Source: UBA4132 sp037133675 (GTDB lineage: Bacteria > Pseudomonadota > Gammaproteobacteria > Methylococcales > Methylomonadaceae). Taken from it: a stretch of 64,000 bases of DNA. Both the position numbers and the translations under genes were made by a program. A model generated the notes under the pieces. It searched no databases. It saw only the letters and a program-made list of their open reading frames with translations, and was not told where the DNA came from. Each line of letters opens with the position of its first letter. Position 1 is the first letter of the stretch. The stretch is from NCBI GenBank assembly GCA_037133675.1, contig JBAXNR010000005.1, forward strand, positions 14,206 through 78,205. The letters run 5' to 3'. Positions 60,002-64,000 of the stretch are shown piece after piece.

Positions 60002-63000
60002 ATGACCAGCACACTAACAACCAATGCTAAGCAATTAATCGTTATAGATAGCCGTGTCGCTAACTGGCAAAGTTTACTGGGTAACGTAAATCCAGACACT
60101 GCTATTTTAGTTCTTGACCCTACTCGCGATGGCATTAGCCAAATTGCTGAGGCGGTCGCTAATTATTCAAATCTTGATGCTATTCAAATCATCTCGCACG
60201 GCGGTGCAGGAAGCTTATCACTGGGTTCTTCTGTATTGGATAACAGCAATATAGCAGATTATGCTAGCCAGCTTGCCAGCATTGGTAATGCACTGACTGC
60301 TACGGGCGATATTTTGTTATACGGCTGTGATGTGGCGCAGGGCGTTACAGGTACAGCGTTTGTCAATCAACTTGCTGCACTGACTGGTGCAGATATTGCG
60401 GCTTCCAATAATTTAACAGGGCGGGGTGGAGACTGGGTATTAGAAGTTGCCACAGGTTCAATTGAAGCAGCTTCGGTGATTAGTCAGACCGCACAAATAC
60501 AGTACGCAGGGACTTTAGCCTCTGTTCCGTCCGTTACCTTCAACACGGCAGTTCCTTATGCTGTCGGCACTACACCTCAAGCTGTCGTCGTTGGGGATTT
60601 TAATAATGACGGTAAACTCGATTTAGTCTCAGCAAACTTTTCTGGCAATAGTGTTTCGTTTTTATCGGGTACTGGAACGGGTATTTTTGCCGCAAAAATT
60701 GATTCTGCTGTGGGTTCAACCCCAGTATCTATTGTTGTTGGTAATTTCAATGGCGATAGCTTTCTTGATCTAGCTACCGCGAATGCTAATGGTACGGTTT
60801 CTGTGTTATTGGGTAACGGGACTGGTACGTTTACGCAGTCTAATTTTTCCATCGGTACTGGTATTAAAGCTCAAGTCATTGGCACGGGTGATTTTAACAA
60901 TGATGGTAAAGTGGATTTAGTCACAGCGAATTACGTTAACAACAGTGTTTCGTTATTATTGGGTGATGGTCTCGGAGGCTTCACCCCACAAGCGACCACG
61001 TTTGCTATAGGTAATAACCCTAGCTCTATGATTGTTGGCGATTTCAATCGCGATGGAAAGCTCGATGTTGCTACAGCAAACTTTTTTGATGGCACTGTGT
61101 CTGTGTTATTGAATAATGGAAACGGGTTTAACTCGCAAACTACTTTTACTGTCGGTCGTAATCCTCTATCTGTTGTTGCTGGCGATTTTAATAACGATGG
61201 TATCCTCGACTTGGTTACGGCAAACTCGGCTGATGGAACTATTTCAGAATTAATTGGCAATAGCAATGGTACATTCCAGCCACAAATTACTTTTACTGTC
61301 GGTAGTAGCCCCCAATCAATTACTGTAGGTGATTTCAATGGTGATGGTACGCTTGATTTAGCGGTAGCAAATTTAGGTTCTGATAATGTTTCCTTGTTAT
61401 TGGGTGATGGTTTGGGCGGATTTGCAGTGCAGCCAAATCTGCTTGTTGGTCTCAGTCCTGTCTCCATTGTCGCTGGTAAATTCAACAGCGATAATAAATC
61501 TGATTTGGCTGTGGTAAATAAAGCCGATAATACTATCTCAGTATTAAACACCAATATAGCACCAACCTTATCCGTTTTTCCCGCTCCGCTAGCTACAGCA
61601 ACGCCTAGTAATGAAGATACTACAATTACGGTCACTTTTGCCAATTTAAATGCTCAAAATAATGCCCAGGATGTTGACGGCACAATTGCTGGTTTTGTGG
61701 TGAAAGCAGTTAGTACAGGGGCATTAAAAATTGGTACTTCATTAGCGACGGCAACTGACTGGAATGGTTCATTAAATAACACAGTTGATGCGACTCATAA
61801 TGCATATTGGACACCTGTAATCAATGCTAATGGAATACTCAATGCTTTTACCGTTGCAGCAAAGGATAATAATGGCGAGGAATCGATAGCAACCGTACAA
61901 ACGCAAATAAACGTTGTCTCAGTAAACGACGCACCGTCCAGTGCAAGTGCAACTGTGACTACCTTAGAAGATACCGCTTATACGTTTACTGCGGCTAACT
62001 TTGCATTTACTGATGTAAACGATAACCCTGCCAATAACTTGGCAAATGTCATTATTACCAGCTTACCCTCTACAGGTAGCTTGCAATTGAATGGTGTAGC
62101 GGTTACTACTAACCAAATTATTACTATCGCCAGTATTAACAATCTTTTACTGAAGTTTGTTCCATCCATTAATGCTAACGGTAGCAATTACGCGAGTTTT
62201 AATTTTAAAGTGCAGGATGATGGTGGTACGGCTAGTGGTGGTATTGATACCAGTAACGCGACTTACTCAATGACTGTCAATGTTACCCCCGTTAATGATG
62301 CACCATCGGGTACTAATAGTACGATGGTCATGGGGGAAGACACAACTCATACTTTTTCAGTGGCTAATTTTGGCTTTACCGATATTAACGATAGTCCAGC
62401 TAATAACTTAGCTAATATCATTATTACCAATGTACCCGTTGCAGGTAGCTTGCTGTTGAATGGCGTAGCGGTCACCGCTAACCAGATAATCAGTGTCACG
62501 GACATTACTGGCGGTTTATTAACGTTCGTTCCCGTTGCTAATGCTAACGGTAGCAGTTATGCAAGTATTGGTTTCAAAGTACAGGATGATGGTGGTACAG
62601 CTAACAGCGGTATAGATACCAGTTTGACTGCCAATACCTTGACCATCAACGTCACGTCAGTCAATGATGCACCTGCGGGTACTGATAAAACAGTAGCTAC
62701 TTTAGAAGATACCGCATACACATTTGCAGAGGCAGACTTTGGCTTTACCGATGTTAATGACAATCCAGCCGCTAACAGTTTAGCTAACATCATCATTAGC
62801 CGTTTGCCAGTTGTAGGTAGCTTGCAATTGAGTGGCGCAGCGGTTACTTCTAATCAAGTAATTAGTGTTGCCAGTATTACCTCTGGATTATTGAAATTTG
62901 TTCCTGCCACCAATGCTAACGGTAGCGGTTATGCAAATTTTGGTTTTAAAGTGCAAGATAATGGCGGTACGTTCAGCGGTGGTATTGATACCAGTGTCAC

Positions 63001-64000
63001 CCCCAACACGCTAACTATCAATGTGACATCAGTTAATGATGCTCCTTCTGGCACTAACAAAGCGATTACTGCACTGGAAGATACTGCTTACGCGTTTAAA
63101 GTGGCGGACTTTGGCTTTACCGATGCCAACGACAATCCTGCCAATAATCTGGCTAATGTCATTGTTACCAGTTTGCCAACGGCAGGTGCTTTATTGTTGA
63201 ACGGTGCTGCCGTGACTGTTAATCAAGCGATTAGCGTTGCCAATATTACCAGTGGATTTTTAACATTCGTCCCTGTTGCCAATGCTAACGGTAGCAATTA
63301 TGCAAGTTTTAGTTTTAAAGTGCAGGATAATGGCGGTACGGCTAATCTTGGTGCTGATACCAGTGCGATTGCTAATACCCTAACCATCAATGTTACTGCG
63401 GTCAACGACGCGCCAGCGAGTACTGATAAAGCCGTCTCTACCTTAGAAAACGCCCCTTACACATTCTCTGTAGCAGATTTTGGTTTTACCGATGTTAACG
63501 ATAATCCTGTTAATAATCTGGCGAATGTGATTATTAGTCGTTTGCCTGTTGCGGGTAGCTTGCAGTTGAATGGTATTGCTGTCACCACTAACCAATTGGT
63601 CAGTATTGCCAATATTAACAGTGGTTTATTAAAATTTATTCCCGCGACAAACGCTAACGGTACTGCTTATGCGAATTTTGGTTTTAATGTGCAGGATGAT
63701 GGTGGAACGGCTAATGGCGGTATTGACACCAGTGTGACAGCTAATACCCTGACTATCAATGTCACCGCAGTTAATAACGCACCTGCGGGCACTGATAAAG
63801 CAGTGACTACCTTAGAAGATACCGCTCATATTTTTACCGTGGCGGACTTTGGTTTTACTGATGTTAATGACAATCCTGCTAACGCTTTAGCAAATATCAT
63901 CATTACTCGTTTGCCTGTTGCAGGTAGTTTGTTATGGAATGGTTCCGCCGTTACCGCTAATCAAGCGATCAGTGCTACTGATATTACGGGTGGCTTATTA
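60002..64000 (+). CDS. Giant surface/adhesin-like protein (DUF4347, FG-GAP repeats, tandem Ig-like repeats), runs off window
   Basis: The frame from ATG 60002 (AGGAATCGCC before it) is open for all 1333 codons to the window end, so the gene is longer. Residues about 10-175 are a DUF4347 domain with IISHGG and LLYGCDVA. Residues about 190-515 hold seven FG-GAP/VCBS calcium-type repeats, each with a D.N.DG.LD-like loop (VGDFNNDGKLD, the second VGNFNGDSFLD). A linker domain follows with DVDG near 560. From residue 641 there are five full and one partial repeats of 123 residues (369 bp), each beginning NDAP and containing LEDTAYTF, FGFTDVNDNPANNLAN and NANGS.YA. Such proteins are secreted (often by type I secretion) and act in adhesion or biofilms. 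No signal peptide is visible, as expected for that route. Confidence 0.85.
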   Translation, partial: MTSTLTTNAKQLIVIDSRVANWQSLLGNVNPDTAILVLDPTRDGISQIAEAVANYSNLDAIQIISHGGAGSLSLGSSVLDNSNIADYASQLASIGNALTATGDILLYGCDVAQGVTGTAFVNQLAALTGADIAASNNLTGRGGDWVLEVATGSIEAASVISQTAQIQYAGTLASVPSVTFNTAVPYAVGTTPQAVVVGDFNNDGKLDLVSANFSGNSVSFLSGTGTGIFAAKIDSAVGSTPVSIVVGNFNGDSFLDLATANANGTVSVLLGNGTGTFTQSNFSIGTGIKAQVIGTGDFNNDGKVDLVTANYVNNSVSLLLGDGLGGFTPQATTFAIGNNPSSMIVGDFNRDGKLDVATANFFDGTVSVLLNNGNGFNSQTTFTVGRNPLSVVAGDFNNDGILDLVTANSADGTISELIGNSNGTFQPQITFTVGSSPQSITVGDFNGDGTLDLAVANLGSDNVSLLLGDGLGGFAVQPNLLVGLSPVSIVAGKFNSDNKSDLAVVNKADNTISVLNTNIAPTLSVFPAPLATATPSNEDTTITVTFANLNAQNNAQDVDGTIAGFVVKAVSTGALKIGTSLATATDWNGSLNNTVDATHNAYWTPVINANGILNAFTVAAKDNNGEESIATVQTQINVVSVNDAPSSASATVTTLEDTAYTFTAANFAFTDVNDNPANNLANVIITSLPSTGSLQLNGVAVTTNQIITIASINNLLLKFVPSINANGSNYASFNFKVQDDGGTASGGIDTSNATYSMTVNVTPVNDAPSGTNSTMVMGEDTTHTFSVANFGFTDINDSPANNLANIIITNVPVAGSLLLNGVAVTANQIISVTDITGGLLTFVPVANANGSSYASIGFKVQDDGGTANSGIDTSLTANTLTINVTSVNDAPAGTDKTVATLEDTAYTFAEADFGFTDVNDNPAANSLANIIISRLPVVGSLQLSGAAVTSNQVISVASITSGLLKFVPATNANGSGYANFGFKVQDNGGTFSGGIDTSVTPNTLTINVTSVNDAPSGTNKAITALEDTAYAFKVADFGFTDANDNPANNLANVIVTSLPTAGALLLNGAAVTVNQAISVANITSGFLTFVPVANANGSNYASFSFKVQDNGGTANLGADTSAIANTLTINVTAVNDAPASTDKAVSTLENAPYTFSVADFGFTDVNDNPVNNLANVIISRLPVAGSLQLNGIAVTTNQLVSIANINSGLLKFIPATNANGTAYANFGFNVQDDGGTANGGIDTSVTANTLTINVTAVNNAPAGTDKAVTTLEDTAHIFTVADFGFTDVNDNPANALANIIITRLPVAGSLLWNGSAVTANQAISATDITGGLL

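Noticed and set aside
60577..62796. Several long open frames on the minus strand over the giant surface protein
   Set aside because: They run antisense to the repeat-rich coding frame, share its repeat period, are proline/serine/leucine biased, and have no ribosome binding site or family motif. They arise from the low-complexity codons of the repeats.

Overview
The window looks like a chromosomal segment of an AT-leaning gammaproteobacterium that oxidises C1 compounds, most likely a Methylococcales-type methanotroph. The main argument is mch (methenyl-tetrahydromethanopterin cyclohydrolase) overlapping an ATP-grasp gene, an arrangement of the H4MPT-linked C1 pathway. It is supported by the gammaproteobacterial atpIBEFHAGDC-glmU-glmS order and by rnt, grxD, hemF and class II pyrC. 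The assignment is inference; there is no 16S rRNA or methane monooxygenase gene in the window.

Layout. 1-2050: a cation diffusion facilitator cut by the window edge, a DUF971 protein and ubiE. 2050-14820: an accessory region with a membrane M50-like peptidase, a DUF262/DUF1524 GmrSD-type nuclease, and a type I restriction-modification locus (hsdM, hsdS, hsdR) with toxin-antitoxin genes between its subunits and small inserted repeats. 15137-18294: glnA (minus) divergent from an outer-membrane porin. 18499-21863: a DprA-like gene with a RecQ helicase fused to a phosphoribosyltransferase, resembling ShosTA-type defence. 22220-26700: mch, ATP-grasp gene, pRiA4b ORF-3-like gene and cysJ. 26882-33393: an ADP-ribosyltransferase-like orphan and gltBD. 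33749-36738: glgP and trmL. 36850-36985: the 3' remnant of an IS200/IS605-type element. 37565-39352: aspS.

39503-43478 is a second accessory strip: a RelE/YoeB-type toxin with its antitoxin, a small orphan, a two-pore-helix K+ channel, two unrecognised genes with hydrophobic segments, and a doc toxin pseudogene next to an intact antitoxin-like gene. 43541-47520 is housekeeping (FmdB-like protein, pyrC, rnt, a secreted small protein, grxD, hemF). 47730-48854 is a J-domain coiled-coil protein. 48957-59168 is glmS, glmU and the whole F1Fo ATP synthase operon on the minus strand. An 830-bp repeat-rich spacer precedes a giant surface protein (60002 to the window end) with DUF4347, seven FG-GAP/VCBS repeats and 369-bp tandem repeats.

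How the genes work together: glnA and gltBD form the GS-GOGAT ammonia-assimilation route; mch and its partner serve formaldehyde oxidation; cysJ supplies electrons for sulfite reduction; the ATP synthase operon and glmUS run together as one transcription block, with a terminator-like hairpin between atpC and glmU. Palindromic intergenic repeats of several families are scattered throughout. At least two are small insertions whose target duplications and pre-insertion sequence can be reconstructed by eye.
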